Below, piece after piece: positions 25,133 through 33,753 of a stretch of DNA of 64,000 nucleotides. This DNA comes from Phycisphaeraceae bacterium. GTDB lineage: Bacteria; Planctomycetota; Phycisphaerae; Phycisphaerales; Zrk34. Position numbers and translations under genes: made by a program. Where the stretch lies: the NCBI GenBank assembly GCA_028282805.1, contig JANQHD010000023.1, forward strand, positions 1-64,000. The letters are read 5' to 3'. The notes under the pieces were generated by a model, which was given only the letters and a program-made list of their open reading frames with translations, had not been told where the DNA came from and made no database searches. Numbering within the stretch: the stretch's first letter is position 1; every line of letters starts with the position of its first letter.

Positions 25133-25741
25133 CTAGCTACTGTTATCTTTGGTGGTTTCGAACGCACCCTCAATGTGCTTCACTACGATGTGACCCAATG
25201 CGGTCAACCATACGCGGCTTACAGAACCTTGTGGGTTCTGTATGAGCCGCATATCTTTCAGCTTCTTGGTTACGTCATACAAACTATTCGGCTCTTGCCT
25301 ACACGCTTTGGACGCTATGTGCTGCATGGTTTGAGCGCTTGCCATGTCGAAGCAACGCGACTCCCGCAGAGCGATGAGAATAGCTTCGCCGCGATCGGTG
25401 ACTTTCTGGACAAGCACATCAACACGGCTACGCCAATACCCCAAATAGGCAATAGCCTTGGGCGTGTTCCGTATCCACAACGGGTGATTAGGCGAGACGT
25501 GCCGTCCTTTTTCGATCCAAGGCTCCACGCCGACACGGTAACGCACGGGTACCCACTCGGCCTCGTCGCTTTCGGGCTCCCCCAACCAATAACCTAATTC
25601 CACCAGCTCACACGCCAGCATGTATGCCACCGTCTCCTTCTTGCGTATAGCCTCAGGCAGATTCACAACTGGTGTATGCGCCCTTGGGTGACCTAAGGTA
25701 AGCAGCAGTTCTAAAACGTCAGCGGGTGGTTCAGAAAACAT
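25133..25741 (-). CDS. Hypothetical protein coupled to the integrase
   Basis: A 202-residue protein whose ATG at 25741 overlaps the integrase stop (TGATG). It has a Trp/Pro-rich centre (YWLGEPESDEAEWVPVRYRVG) and a helical C-terminal half (SLYDVTKKLKDMRLIQN) that may be a winged helix. Codon use is less GC-rich than in flanking genes. No family recognised. Confidence 0.55.
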   Translation of the reverse strand: MFSEPPADVLELLLTLGHPRAHTPVVNLPEAIRKKETVAYMLACELVELGYWLGEPESDEAEWVPVRYRVGVEPWIEKGRHVSPNHPLWIRNTPKAIAYLGYWRSRVDVLVQKVTDRGEAILIALRESRCFDMASAQTMQHIASKACRQEPNSLYDVTKKLKDMRLIQNPQGSVSRVWLTALGHIVVKHIEGAFETTKDNSS

Positions 25742-26934
25742 CAACCCACCTCCTTCATCACCTGCATGGCGCGTTCATGGTCGTGCTCGGCGTACAGCTC
25801 CGTCGTCTGCGGTGCGTTATGCCCCAGCACCAGCCGGGCCACTTCAATACCGTAACGCGCCCGCAACCAGGTCGCCCGTGTGTGCCGCAACTGGTGGGCG
25901 GTCCACTTGGGCACGTCGGCCTTGGCGCAACCCCGGACGATGGCCCGCGTGTAGGTCTGCGAGTCGTAGCGGTCGCGGGGCAGGCGTTTGGGCTTGACCG
26001 CCCGATTGGTGCCGGGCCGATTGCCGCAGTTCAGCGGTGTGACGCGCTGGGCGTGATTCCGCTCCCGCCGGTCCTGCTCGGCCTCCGATGGACTGAACAG
26101 GTAGGCGTGCGTCGGCCTGCCCGCCAAGAAAGGCTGGATGGCGGCTTGGGCTTGGGGACCGAGGTAGATCACCCGCTCCTCGCCCCGGTAGGCGGTCTTG
26201 TGCTGGAGCGGGCGGTACAGCCACACCTCCCCGCTCATGTCTAAGTCGATAGGCCGCATGATGACCAGCTCGCCGCCCCGCGCTCCGGTCAGCAGTTGCA
26301 GTTGCACCAGCGCCCACACCTGCGGGCTGACGTGCGACTGGATGGCGTCCACGTGCGCCACGGGTACCGGCCGGACCCGGCCCGGCTCGGGGGCGGGGCA
26401 GCGGCCGCGCTTCAGTGATTCCACCGCCTTGAGGTCCTGCCACACCCGGCCGGGCACCAGCTCGCTTTCCGCCGCCCACTTAAACATGCGGACGATCCAC
26501 TTCACGCGCTTGTTGACGGTGCTGCGGTTCCATCCCTTTTCGACCATCAGGTCGCGCACCAGCTTCAGCTTCTTGGGGCCGAACTGCTCGGCGGCGGTGC
26601 TGGCGTACAGCTTCCGCAGCGGGCGCAGGGCGTGGCAGACGTCCTGCAAGGTGGACGTGGGCAGGCCGTCGGGGCCGGTGTAGTACGCTTGGGCGTGTTC
26701 CCAGTACCGGGCCATGACGTTGACCAGCCGCACGCCGGAATCGCCCGCGTCCGGGCGTCGGGTGGCCCAGTCGGGTACCCGCCGCCCGTTGTGCAGGTAC
26801 TCGGCGATCAGCCGTTCGTAGCGCTCGCGGCTTTCGGGTGTGCCGTGCGCGCCCAAGTAGATGCGGCGTCCGGCCAGCTCGACGAGGGCTTGGCCTGTGG
26901 GTTTGTGGTGACGGTACGTGGGGATGCGTGGCAT
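25741..26934 (-). CDS. Tyrosine recombinase / integrase
   Basis: The 397-residue protein has the full catalytic set: Arg in LLTGARGGEL, His-x-x-Arg in HQLRHTRATW, His in VLGHNAPQTTE and Tyr in LYAEHD. The N-terminus (PRIPTYRHHKPTGQALVEL) is typical of the integrases that are abundant in planctomycete genomes. It starts 122 bp from the tRNA-Arg 3' end and points away from it, the usual layout for a tRNA-targeted integrase. A perfect palindrome lies just upstream (26958-26979). Confidence 0.92.
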   Translation of the reverse strand: MPRIPTYRHHKPTGQALVELAGRRIYLGAHGTPESRERYERLIAEYLHNGRRVPDWATRRPDAGDSGVRLVNVMARYWEHAQAYYTGPDGLPTSTLQDVCHALRPLRKLYASTAAEQFGPKKLKLVRDLMVEKGWNRSTVNKRVKWIVRMFKWAAESELVPGRVWQDLKAVESLKRGRCPAPEPGRVRPVPVAHVDAIQSHVSPQVWALVQLQLLTGARGGELVIMRPIDLDMSGEVWLYRPLQHKTAYRGEERVIYLGPQAQAAIQPFLAGRPTHAYLFSPSEAEQDRRERNHAQRVTPLNCGNRPGTNRAVKPKRLPRDRYDSQTYTRAIVRGCAKADVPKWTAHQLRHTRATWLRARYGIEVARLVLGHNAPQTTELYAEHDHERAMQVMKEVG

Positions 26935-26957
26935 CGGCGGGCCTCCCTTGCCTTGCG

Positions 26958-26979
26958 AATCGGGTAGTACTACCCGATT
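26958..26979. promoter_or_regulatory. Perfect 22-bp palindrome upstream of the integrase
   Basis: Two 11-base arms (AATCGGGTAGT and its exact complement) meet with no spacer, 23 bases before the integrase start. This is consistent with a dimeric regulator or recombination-directionality site. Confidence 0.6.
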
Positions 26980-27055
26980 GCGGGTTGGGGTTACGGCCGC
27001 GCCGCCACGTTGGCGGGTTGCCCTAAAGACGGGCGTCGGCGGGACTTACTTTTAA

Positions 27056-27129
27056 TATCCGCGGCAGGATTCGAACCTGCGACCTCGTGCTCCGGAGGCA
27101 CGCGCTCTATCCAGCTGAGCTACGCGGAC
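27056..27129 (-). tRNA. tRNA-Arg (anticodon CCG)
   Basis: On the minus strand a full cloverleaf is visible: acceptor GTCCGCG/CGCGGAT (one G-U pair), D arm GCTC/GAGC, and anticodon stem CGTGC/GCACG around loop CTCCGGA. The T arm is GCAGG/CCTGC with TTCGAAT. The anticodon CCG reads Arg CGG codons. CCA is not encoded. Confidence 0.95.
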
Positions 27130-27175
27130 GCGATCGGTGTGCGGGGATTATAGCAAGTTCCACCGGACCGGCTCA

Positions 27176-29287
27176 CTACCCGTTTTCACCCTCGGCGGGC
27201 GATGATCCCTCGCCGCTCGCCGGCTTAGCGTCTTCCGACTCTTCCGGGGCTTCGTCGGTTTTGGGCTTCTCTTGTTGCGCTTCGTACTCTTCCGCTTGCT
27301 TGGCGGTGGGGTTGAGCACGATGAGCATCTTTTCGATCACGAAGCCGTTGGGGTCGAAGTTGCCCTCGGCGGTCCACTTGTAGATCGCGATGCGCAGCGG
27401 GGCGTCGATGTTGTCCCAGCCCGACGAGCGCACGTAGTGCACGCGGATGACCTTGCCGTCGCCGTCGAACTCGATGCGGACGATCGGGTTGAACGGGTAA
27501 GTGGTCAGGCGTGCCGCGGGCGAGAAGCGCGGACGGACGGTCTTGAGGCGCACGCCCTGCTTGGCCCAGACCCGGCCGGGGATGATGAGCGATTGCTCGA
27601 AGCGCGTGGCGGCGGGCGCCTCGGCGTCGGCGCGCGGCGCGATGGTGGGGTTGGCGTCGCTGGCGGTGCTGGGCATCAGCGCGGGTTGTTCGACCGCGGC
27701 CTCGCGCGGTTCGACGGCGTCGGTCATCGCCACTTCGACCGGCTCGGTGAGCTGGTCGGATTCGCTGTCGACCGACTCGGCGGGCTCGGTCGGCTGCGTC
27801 GCGTGGTCTTCCGGGTCGGCTTGTTCGCTGGTCGCATCGACGGGTTGCTCGCCGGGCGGGCCGGGCTTGGGGCGCGTGGCGTCGGCGAGGTCGGGCGCGT
27901 CGGCGCGGGCGGCCTCGGGCGATTCACGGCGAACCTCGTCGTCCAACAGCGTGTCGGGCCGGGGCGTGACGGTGTCCGGTTGGTCGTCGGTCGGCAACGG
28001 CGGGGCCGGGTCGGTGATGACCACGGTGGGCGAGCTGGTGGGGTCGATCGGCGAGGCGTTGTCGGGCTCGAGCGCGGGCGTTGGGTCGAGCACGTCCACG
28101 TCGGCGCTCACGTCGACCGGCAACGGCGGGCGGCCGACCGCGTCGCGGGGGTTGTCCTGTTCTTGCGCCAGCGCGATCTCGTCGGGCTGATCGGCGGCGG
28201 TGCCCGCGGCGGGCGCGGGCGTGTGGCTGATGTCGGTCTGCGGCTGGGGCTTCGAGGGCGAAGCGCCGAGCTGCGGCTTGCTGACCAGCGCCGGCGGCGT
28301 CGGGTCGACCGGCTCGCGTTGCGCGGTCGGGTCGGGCTCGGTGGTCATCTGCACGGTCGGCTGGTCGAACCACAGCTTCTCCGTGGCCAACAGTGCTTCG
28401 AAATGCTCGTAGCTGATCGTGTTCATCGACAACACGCTGGGCTCGGCCATGCCGACGTCGCTGCGCGGCTTTTCGATGTAAAGCTTGGCGCAGGCGCGGT
28501 TGTTGGTCTCGTCGGCCTCGGGCACGCGGTTGTCCGGGTCGACCTCGGCGCAGAACTCGTACACGCCCGATTCGTCGACGGTGATCGTGGCGTGCGAAAC
28601 GACGATCTCGCCCCGGCCGAACGTGGGCAGCGTTTCGGTCTCGACGGGCAGGCGTTTGATCGGCTTGCCGTCGAGGGTCAGCTCGACATCGGCCACATCG
28701 ACTTCGGCGTCGCCGAGGTTGGCGATGAACAGCTCGACCGGCACGCGCTGCCCGACCTTGGCGCGCTGCGGCAGGTTCAACCGGTAGATCATCAGGTCCG
28801 CCATGCGCGGGCCGGGGTTTTCGGGCAGCAGCCAGACGGCGTCCTGCGCCAGCGCGTTGTTGGTTTCGTCGGCTTCGCGCAGGCGGTCGCGTGGGTCGAC
28901 GACGAGTTGCACGACGTGCAGGCCGGGCTCGGTCACGTGCAGCGCGGCTGTCAGTTCGAGCGATGCGCCGGCGGGCAAGCGTTGGTCGACGGTGGCGCGC
29001 TTGTGGGTCTGGCCGTCGACGAGCAGTTCGTAATCGAACCCGTCGGCGTCGCGCGAGCCGGCGTTGGTGACGGTCAGCGCGACGGGCGCGGCCCGCTGGG
29101 CGACGGGGGCCAGATCAAAGCGGATCGCGGCCGCGACGAGGTCGGGGCTTGGCCCGGCGGGTGGGTCGGGCGGGCCGGTGGTGCGATCGCCGGACCACCA
29201 GCCGTAGCTGGCGGCGACCAGCAGGTGCAGCGTGACCGACAGCACGAGGCCAACGGTCAGGGGCAGCATGGTTTCGCGTTCGAACAT
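27176..29287 (-). CDS. Membrane-anchored CARDB protein with TonB-like C-terminus
   Basis: A 703-residue protein: one N-terminal transmembrane helix (residues 7-31), then two CARDB adhesion-like domains. The first spans about residues 45-150 (LTVTNAG, EADETNN) and the second about 160-275 (LFIANLG, EADETNN). A long Pro/Asp/Glu/Thr-rich stretch to about 590 is followed by a C-terminal domain with the TonB-C pattern (IVRIEFDGDGKVIRVHYVRSSGWDNID is its core). TonB transfers proton-motive energy from ExbB/ExbD to outer-membrane receptors. The gene follows exbD at 21 bp. Extracytoplasmic CARDB domains within a TonB are unusual, and no exbB lies nearby. Confidence 0.75.
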   Translation of the reverse strand: MFERETMLPLTVGLVLSVTLHLLVAASYGWWSGDRTTGPPDPPAGPSPDLVAAAIRFDLAPVAQRAAPVALTVTNAGSRDADGFDYELLVDGQTHKRATVDQRLPAGASLELTAALHVTEPGLHVVQLVVDPRDRLREADETNNALAQDAVWLLPENPGPRMADLMIYRLNLPQRAKVGQRVPVELFIANLGDAEVDVADVELTLDGKPIKRLPVETETLPTFGRGEIVVSHATITVDESGVYEFCAEVDPDNRVPEADETNNRACAKLYIEKPRSDVGMAEPSVLSMNTISYEHFEALLATEKLWFDQPTVQMTTEPDPTAQREPVDPTPPALVSKPQLGASPSKPQPQTDISHTPAPAAGTAADQPDEIALAQEQDNPRDAVGRPPLPVDVSADVDVLDPTPALEPDNASPIDPTSSPTVVITDPAPPLPTDDQPDTVTPRPDTLLDDEVRRESPEAARADAPDLADATRPKPGPPGEQPVDATSEQADPEDHATQPTEPAESVDSESDQLTEPVEVAMTDAVEPREAAVEQPALMPSTASDANPTIAPRADAEAPAATRFEQSLIIPGRVWAKQGVRLKTVRPRFSPAARLTTYPFNPIVRIEFDGDGKVIRVHYVRSSGWDNIDAPLRIAIYKWTAEGNFDPNGFVIEKMLIVLNPTAKQAEEYEAQQEKPKTDEAPEESEDAKPASGEGSSPAEGENG

Positions 29288-29308
29288 GGGTTTAACCGCT
29301 CGCGGGCC

Positions 29309-29740
29309 TTACTCGGTATCGGCCTGGGGGCTGCCGACGATGTTGAAATCCTCCACGCCGGCCGCGTCGAGCATGTTCATCAGGCGCCACATGATCGGCC
29401 CACGATCGACGTGGCTCTCGCCGGCTTCCATCGCCAGGTAGACGCGGGGCGGTTCGTCGGTGTTCATCGCTTTTTCGAGCTGTGCGCCGAGCTGCGCCTC
29501 GGTCAGGGGCTTGCGGTTGAGGTAGACCTGGCCCTGCACGTCGATGGTGATGGCGAACATCGACGGGATGGGGGCCGACTCGCCGCCGCTGACCTGCGCG
29601 AGCTTGACCGGCAGCACTTCGGCGCGGACGACCATCACCTGGCTGTATATGAAGAAGGTCAACAGCAGGAAGATCACGTCGAGCAACGGGGTCAGCTCGA
29701 TGCGGGTCTGGTGCCGGCGGCGTCGCAGTGTGAAGGCCAT
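29309..29740 (-). CDS. exbD: ExbD/TolR family protein
   Basis: From ATG 29740 the protein is 143 residues. It has a basic N-terminus, IELTPLLDVIFLLLTFF with the conserved Asp in the transmembrane helix, and a periplasmic domain. It is the proton-channel partner in Ton/Tol systems. TACAAT (29752-29747 on the minus strand) sits exactly six bases before the start, so the mRNA may be leaderless. Only the TonB-like gene accompanies it; ExbB must come from elsewhere. Confidence 0.88.
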   Translation of the reverse strand: MAFTLRRRRHQTRIELTPLLDVIFLLLTFFIYSQVMVVRAEVLPVKLAQVSGGESAPIPSMFAITIDVQGQVYLNRKPLTEAQLGAQLEKAMNTDEPPRVYLAMEAGESHVDRGPIMWRLMNMLDAAGVEDFNIVGSPQADTE

Positions 29741-29823
29741 GGCGGTATTGTACCCGTGGGTGGATCGGTGCGGCGTGTCCGCGTCAGCCACGCGCCGAAA
29801 CGCGACAGGCGCTTATGTTACAA

Positions 29824-29839
29824 CGGACAAACGTGTCCG
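29824..29839. promoter_or_regulatory. Inverted repeat upstream of exbD
   Basis: CGGACA and TGTCCG flank AACG about 72 bp upstream of the exbD-tonB-like promoter. It may be an operator. The rest of 29753-30159 holds no gene. It includes TATACT at 30059-30064 followed by a small CTGGAC/GTCCAG hairpin, likely the promoter and leader of the 30160 gene. Confidence 0.4.
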
Positions 29840-30159
29840 ACTTGTCTCTTTATTTTGGGGGATTGAACCCGACCGCGGCGCGCGTGGCCTGCGCGATTGG
29901 CCCCAACGCAGCGCGTCCCACACGCAAAGCCTGCAGCGTCGGCGCGCGGCAACGCGGTTTAAAAGTGTTGAAGCGTATTGACGGTTTGAACGCCCGCGTT
30001 GGCACGTGTTTCGCGTAAACAAATCTGGCAATGTGCGACACACACTTATCAAAACTGCTATACTGGACGCGGGTCCAGAGGAGAATGACCTGCAGGGTAC
30101 AGGTCCACTTCTAGTTGGGTTATTCATCTACTTTTTGCCCAGAGAAAAGGGGTATCGAA

Positions 30160-31707
30160 ATGAGAGTCACGCATACGCTATCGATTCCTGCGCTCGTGCT
30201 GGCCTGCGGGCTGATGGGGCTGGCCGGTTGCCAGAGCTCGCAATCCACCGCGACCGCCGAAGCGCCCAAGTCCAAGCCGGCCCCCAAGCCGGTCAAGGTC
30301 GCCCAGCCGGGCATGGTTTCGACCGCCATCGCGCTGCCCACCGGCGATAAGCGCACCAGCGGGCTTTACGTCGAGAAGATGGCCCCCGCCGAGGTCTCGC
30401 TGAACCAGGAATACACCTACACCATCCGCGTGACCAACCTCGCCAGCACCTCGCTGAGCAACGTCAAGGTCGTTGACCAGCTGCCCAGCGACGGCTTTAC
30501 GGTCACGTCGACCGAGCCCGCCGCCCGGCAGGCCGACGGCAACCTGCACTTCGACCTGGGCACCATGAAGCCCGGGCAGGTGCTGATCCTCGTGGTCAAG
30601 GGCAAGGCCACCAAGGTCGGCGAGCTGACCAACTGCGTGACCGGTTCGTACGACCTGGTCGGCTGCCTGACCGTCGCTGTCACCCAGCCCGACCTGAAGA
30701 TGACCAAGACCCTGCCCCAGCAGGTGCTGATCTGCGACGACATCCCCTTCACCGCCACCGTCTCCAACAACGGCACCGGCGTGGCGCGCAACGTCAAGTT
30801 CGTCGACAACCTGCCCGACGGCCTCGTGGTCAAGGACGGCGGCAAGTCCAGCCTCTCGCTCGACCTCGGCGACCTGATGCCCGGCAAGAGCAAGACCGTC
30901 ACCACCACCCTCAAGGCCAAGCGCACCGGCACGTTCAAGAACACCGCCAACGCCTCGGCCGCGGGCGGCCTCAAGGCCACCGCGTCCGACTCGGTCAAGG
31001 TGCTCCAGCCCGTGCTCGCGATCACCAAGACCGGCACCAAGACCACCTACGCCGGGCGGAACATCGACTACACCATCACCGTCAAGAACACCGGCGACGG
31101 CGTGGCGAAGAACCTGATGGTCAACGACGGCGTGCCCGCCGGCACGACCTACGTCGCGTCGAACATGAACGGCGCCTACGCCAACGGCTCGGTCACCTGG
31201 AAGCTCGGCGACCTGCAGCCCGGCCAGACCAAGACCGTGAAGATGACCGTCAAGGCCAACAAGATCATGACCGTGCACAACGCCGCGGCCGCCGACGCCG
31301 ATTGCGCCAAGGCCGTCACCGCCAAGGCCACCACCGAGGTCAAGGGCATCCCCGCCATCCTGCTCGAGGTCGTCGACGTCGAAGACCCGATCGAGGTCGG
31401 CTCCAACGTGACCTACGTGATCACCGCCACCAACCAGGGCTCGGCGACCGGCACCGGCATCAAGATCAACGCGATGCTCGAGAAGGCCCAGCAGTACGTC
31501 TCCAGCACCGGCGCCACCAAGGGCACGCACGCCGGCGGCAAGGTGACCTTCACCCCGCTGGCCAAGCTCGCCCCGGGCGCCAAGGCCAGTTGGAAGGTGA
31601 CCGTCAAGGCCGCCGAAGCCGGCGACATCCGCTTCACCGTCACCATGAACACCGACCAGCTCACCCGCGAGGTGCGCGAGACCGAAGCGACGAACTTCTA
31701 CAAGTAA
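30160..31707 (+). CDS. DUF11-repeat lipoprotein (OmcB-like architecture)
   Basis: The 515-residue protein starts at ATG 30160 with AAAAGGGG upstream. It has a lipoprotein signal (lipobox GLAGC, Cys24) and a Lys/Pro/Ala-rich linker. Four or five repeats of about 95 residues follow, of the DUF11 type (YTYTIRVTNLAST; DIPFTATVSNNGTGVARNV; IDYTITVKNTGDGVAKN; NVTYVITATNQGSATG). Such repeats form stacked beta-sandwiches in large envelope proteins, including chlamydial OmcB. This suggests a lipid-anchored structural envelope protein. Very regular Lys/Thr-rich composition implies high expression. A terminator follows at 31766. Confidence 0.85.
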   Translation: MRVTHTLSIPALVLACGLMGLAGCQSSQSTATAEAPKSKPAPKPVKVAQPGMVSTAIALPTGDKRTSGLYVEKMAPAEVSLNQEYTYTIRVTNLASTSLSNVKVVDQLPSDGFTVTSTEPAARQADGNLHFDLGTMKPGQVLILVVKGKATKVGELTNCVTGSYDLVGCLTVAVTQPDLKMTKTLPQQVLICDDIPFTATVSNNGTGVARNVKFVDNLPDGLVVKDGGKSSLSLDLGDLMPGKSKTVTTTLKAKRTGTFKNTANASAAGGLKATASDSVKVLQPVLAITKTGTKTTYAGRNIDYTITVKNTGDGVAKNLMVNDGVPAGTTYVASNMNGAYANGSVTWKLGDLQPGQTKTVKMTVKANKIMTVHNAAAADADCAKAVTAKATTEVKGIPAILLEVVDVEDPIEVGSNVTYVITATNQGSATGTGIKINAMLEKAQQYVSSTGATKGTHAGGKVTFTPLAKLAPGAKASWKVTVKAAEAGDIRFTVTMNTDQLTREVRETEATNFYK

Positions 31708-31765
31708 GCCGCTGCGACAACCGAAACGAATTGGTCGCTGCCGTAGCGGCCAAGTCACGGACGAT

Positions 31766-31800
31766 AGGCGATGCGGCGGAACTCCGTCGCATCGCCTTTT
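31766..31800 (+). terminator. Rho-independent terminator after the DUF11 lipoprotein
   Basis: A stem of about 14 bp (AGGCGATGCG paired with CGCATCGCCT, extended by CGG/CCG, loop AACT) is followed by a short T run. An in-frame ATG at 31771 for the next gene lies inside this hairpin, which argues for its later GTG start. Confidence 0.8.
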
Positions 31801-31815
31801 CACTTGGATTTGGAC

Positions 31816-32397
31816 GTGAACACACCCCGTCACACCTTGCTCTTGCTGCTCGCGCTGGCGCTGGGCGCCTGCGGGCCCCAGCGCGTCGAGCGCGCCGCCA
31901 TCACCGACCCGGCGCTGGTGCGGATCGTCGACGCCTGGTCCGACGCCGTCGACGCGGCGCACCGCGACCCCGACACCGAGTGGCACGCCGGCTGGGGCGG
32001 CAACTTCGCCGTCGCGCTCGGCGGAGAAAAACGCAACGCCGGCCGGTGCACCGAGTGGCAGGAGCTGGCCTACCGCGCCGTGCGCGACGTCGCGCCCGCC
32101 GTCGGCTGGCGCGTCATGATGGCACGCATCAACGGCCAAGGCCCCTTCGAACACGACGCGGTCGTGGTGTTCGACCCCGAAGTGCTGACCGTCGAGCACC
32201 TGTTCTTCGTCGAGCCCGGCGACCCGGCCTACATCCTCGACGGCTGGGTGCGCGGCAAGGCCGACGTGTACACCCTGCACGAGTGGTCGCAGAACCACGG
32301 CGTGCTCTACCGCCAACTCGAAGTCTTCTGCGGCGACGCCGAGATCAAGCTGCGCGGAGAGAAAAGCCTCGTCACCTCCGGCCGGGCGCCCGGATGA
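31816..32397 (+). CDS. Hypothetical lipoprotein
   Basis: From GTG 31816 the protein has 193 residues with a lipoprotein signal (LLLLLALALGAC). The mature part has a well-conserved look (WHAGWGGNFAVALGG; GRCTEWQELAYRAVRD; FEHDAVVVFDP) reminiscent of small transglutaminase-like or cysteine-peptidase folds, with Cys and His at suitable places. No family can be named. The start was chosen because the upstream ATG lies inside a terminator. Confidence 0.65.
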   Translation: MNTPRHTLLLLLALALGACGPQRVERAAITDPALVRIVDAWSDAVDAAHRDPDTEWHAGWGGNFAVALGGEKRNAGRCTEWQELAYRAVRDVAPAVGWRVMMARINGQGPFEHDAVVVFDPEVLTVEHLFFVEPGDPAYILDGWVRGKADVYTLHEWSQNHGVLYRQLEVFCGDAEIKLRGEKSLVTSGRAPG

Positions 32398-32492
32398 CGG
32401 GGCGGTGCTGATTCATAGTTGAGCGCCGTGGCGAACCGCAAAGCCGGTTGTTATGCTCGCGCGCCCGCACACCCGATCGCGTGAGGTTTCGC

Positions 32493-33125
32493 ATGTTTGA
32501 CGCCATCAACGACCAACTCGCTCAGCTCCGCATCGTGCCCGTGGTGGTGCTCAACGATGCGCAAGGCGCCGACCCGTTGGGTGAGGCGCTGGTCGCCGGC
32601 GGGCTGCCGTGCGCGGAGGTGACGTTCCGCACGGACGCGGCGCGGGCGTCGATCAAGACGCTGGCCAAGCGCGGCGACCTGTTGGTGGGCGCGGGCACGG
32701 TGCTCAGCGCCGACCAGGTGAAGCAGGCGCAGGACGCGGGCGCGAGGTTCGTCGTCTCGCCGGGCTTCAACCCGAAGACGGTGCGGGCGTGCCTCGACGC
32801 GGGCTTGCCGATCTTTCCGGGGGTGTCGAACCCGACCGACATCGAGATGGCGCTCGACATGGGGTTAGACACCGTCAAGTTCTTCCCCGCCGAGGCGTTC
32901 GGGGGTGTGAAGACTTTGAAGGCGATCGCCGGGCCTTACAAGCGGGTGCGCTTCGTGCCCACCGGCGGGATCGGTGCGGGCAACCTGCTCGACTATTTGA
33001 GCTTCGAGCCCGTGCTCGCGTGTGGCGGCAGTTGGATGGTCAAGGCCGAGCTGATCGACGCCGGCGACTTTGATCGGGTCACGGCGCTGACGCGCGAAGC
33101 GGTCGCGCTGGCGGCGAGCGTGTGA
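32493..33125 (+). CDS. eda: KDPG/KHG aldolase
   Basis: The 210-residue TIM-barrel aldolase splits 2-keto-3-deoxy-6-phosphogluconate into pyruvate and glyceraldehyde 3-phosphate in the Entner-Doudoroff and uronate pathways. The catalytic Glu42 (AEVTFRT) and the Schiff-base Lys129 (TVKFFPAE) are in place, with GAGTV and the phosphate-binding PTGGI. The length matches the family. ATG 32493 is preceded by GTGAGG. No edd or other sugar-acid gene is adjacent. Confidence 0.95.
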   Translation: MFDAINDQLAQLRIVPVVVLNDAQGADPLGEALVAGGLPCAEVTFRTDAARASIKTLAKRGDLLVGAGTVLSADQVKQAQDAGARFVVSPGFNPKTVRACLDAGLPIFPGVSNPTDIEMALDMGLDTVKFFPAEAFGGVKTLKAIAGPYKRVRFVPTGGIGAGNLLDYLSFEPVLACGGSWMVKAELIDAGDFDRVTALTREAVALAASV

Positions 33126-33174
33126 ACGCATCGTGTTATAATCGTCCCGGCACACACCCACGCGGGGACGAGGC

Positions 33175-33753
33175 ATGTCTAAAGAACGTTCGCTCGAATC
33201 GGCCACGGCCGAAACCGAATCCGAGGTCATCCGCAAGAAGCACAAGTTCGGCGTCCTGTCGCTGGTCTTCGGGATCGTGGCGTTGGGCTGCGCGATCATC
33301 CCGATGGTGGCGTTGGACCAGCCGATGCCCTTCTTCGGCGAGGACGAACGGCGGGCGGAAGAAGAGCGCGCCAAGGCGGAGGGCGAGGCGAAGTTCTCGT
33401 TCAAGATCAACGACACCACCTTCTCGTTCGGCAAGAAGAAAGCCGAGGAAGAAGCGCCGGCCGAAGGCGAGCAAGCCGAGGCCGAACCAACCGAGCCCGA
33501 CGACCAGCCGATGACGCCGGCCGACAAGCGGCGCATGGCCAAGTGGTTCACCGTGGGCGCGATCGGCTTGGCGCTGGTGGGGCTGACGTTCGCGCCGTTC
33601 GCGTACCTGCGCGAGGACCACAAGGCGCTGGCGATCAGCTCGACGGGCCTGTGCTGCGCGGCGATCGCGTGGCAGTACATCCTCATCGGCATCGGCATCG
33701 GCGTGGCCCTGGCGATCCTCATCCTCATCCTCCACGCGTTCAGCTTCGGTTGA
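33175..33753 (+). CDS. Three-helix membrane protein with charged central domain
   Basis: The 192-residue protein has a transmembrane segment at about residues 25-47. A strongly acidic and Lys-rich region (about 55-120, with EEERAKAEGEAKFSF and EEEAPAEGEQAEAEPTE) follows, then two more hydrophobic segments. TATAAT at about 33136 and GGGACGAGG before the ATG support the call. No family recognised. Confidence 0.65.
   Translation: MSKERSLESATAETESEVIRKKHKFGVLSLVFGIVALGCAIIPMVALDQPMPFFGEDERRAEEERAKAEGEAKFSFKINDTTFSFGKKKAEEEAPAEGEQAEAEPTEPDDQPMTPADKRRMAKWFTVGAIGLALVGLTFAPFAYLREDHKALAISSTGLCCAAIAWQYILIGIGIGVALAILILILHAFSFG

Larger units (their letters stand above)
21495..27055. mobile_element. Integrated element next to tRNA-Arg
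   Basis: The interval between the ferritin-like gene and tRNA-Arg holds only minus-strand genes of mobile type: a tyrosine integrase at the tRNA end, a DUF1580 DNA-binding protein, a possible replication protein, several unknowns and a truncated serine recombinase at the far end. Base composition is visibly less GC-rich than the flanks. Integrase adjacency to the tRNA 3' end suggests tRNA-targeted integration, yet I find no copy of the tRNA 3' sequence at the left edge. The left boundary (within 21495-21557) and right boundary (26980-27055) are therefore estimates, and the element may be decayed. Confidence 0.7.

Noticed and set aside
27272-29866. An 864-residue plus-strand frame opposite the CARDB/TonB-like gene
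   Set aside because: It has shadow-type composition (Arg, Gly, Val and Asp runs) and no domain. The opposite strand encodes CARDB and TonB-like domains coupled to exbD.
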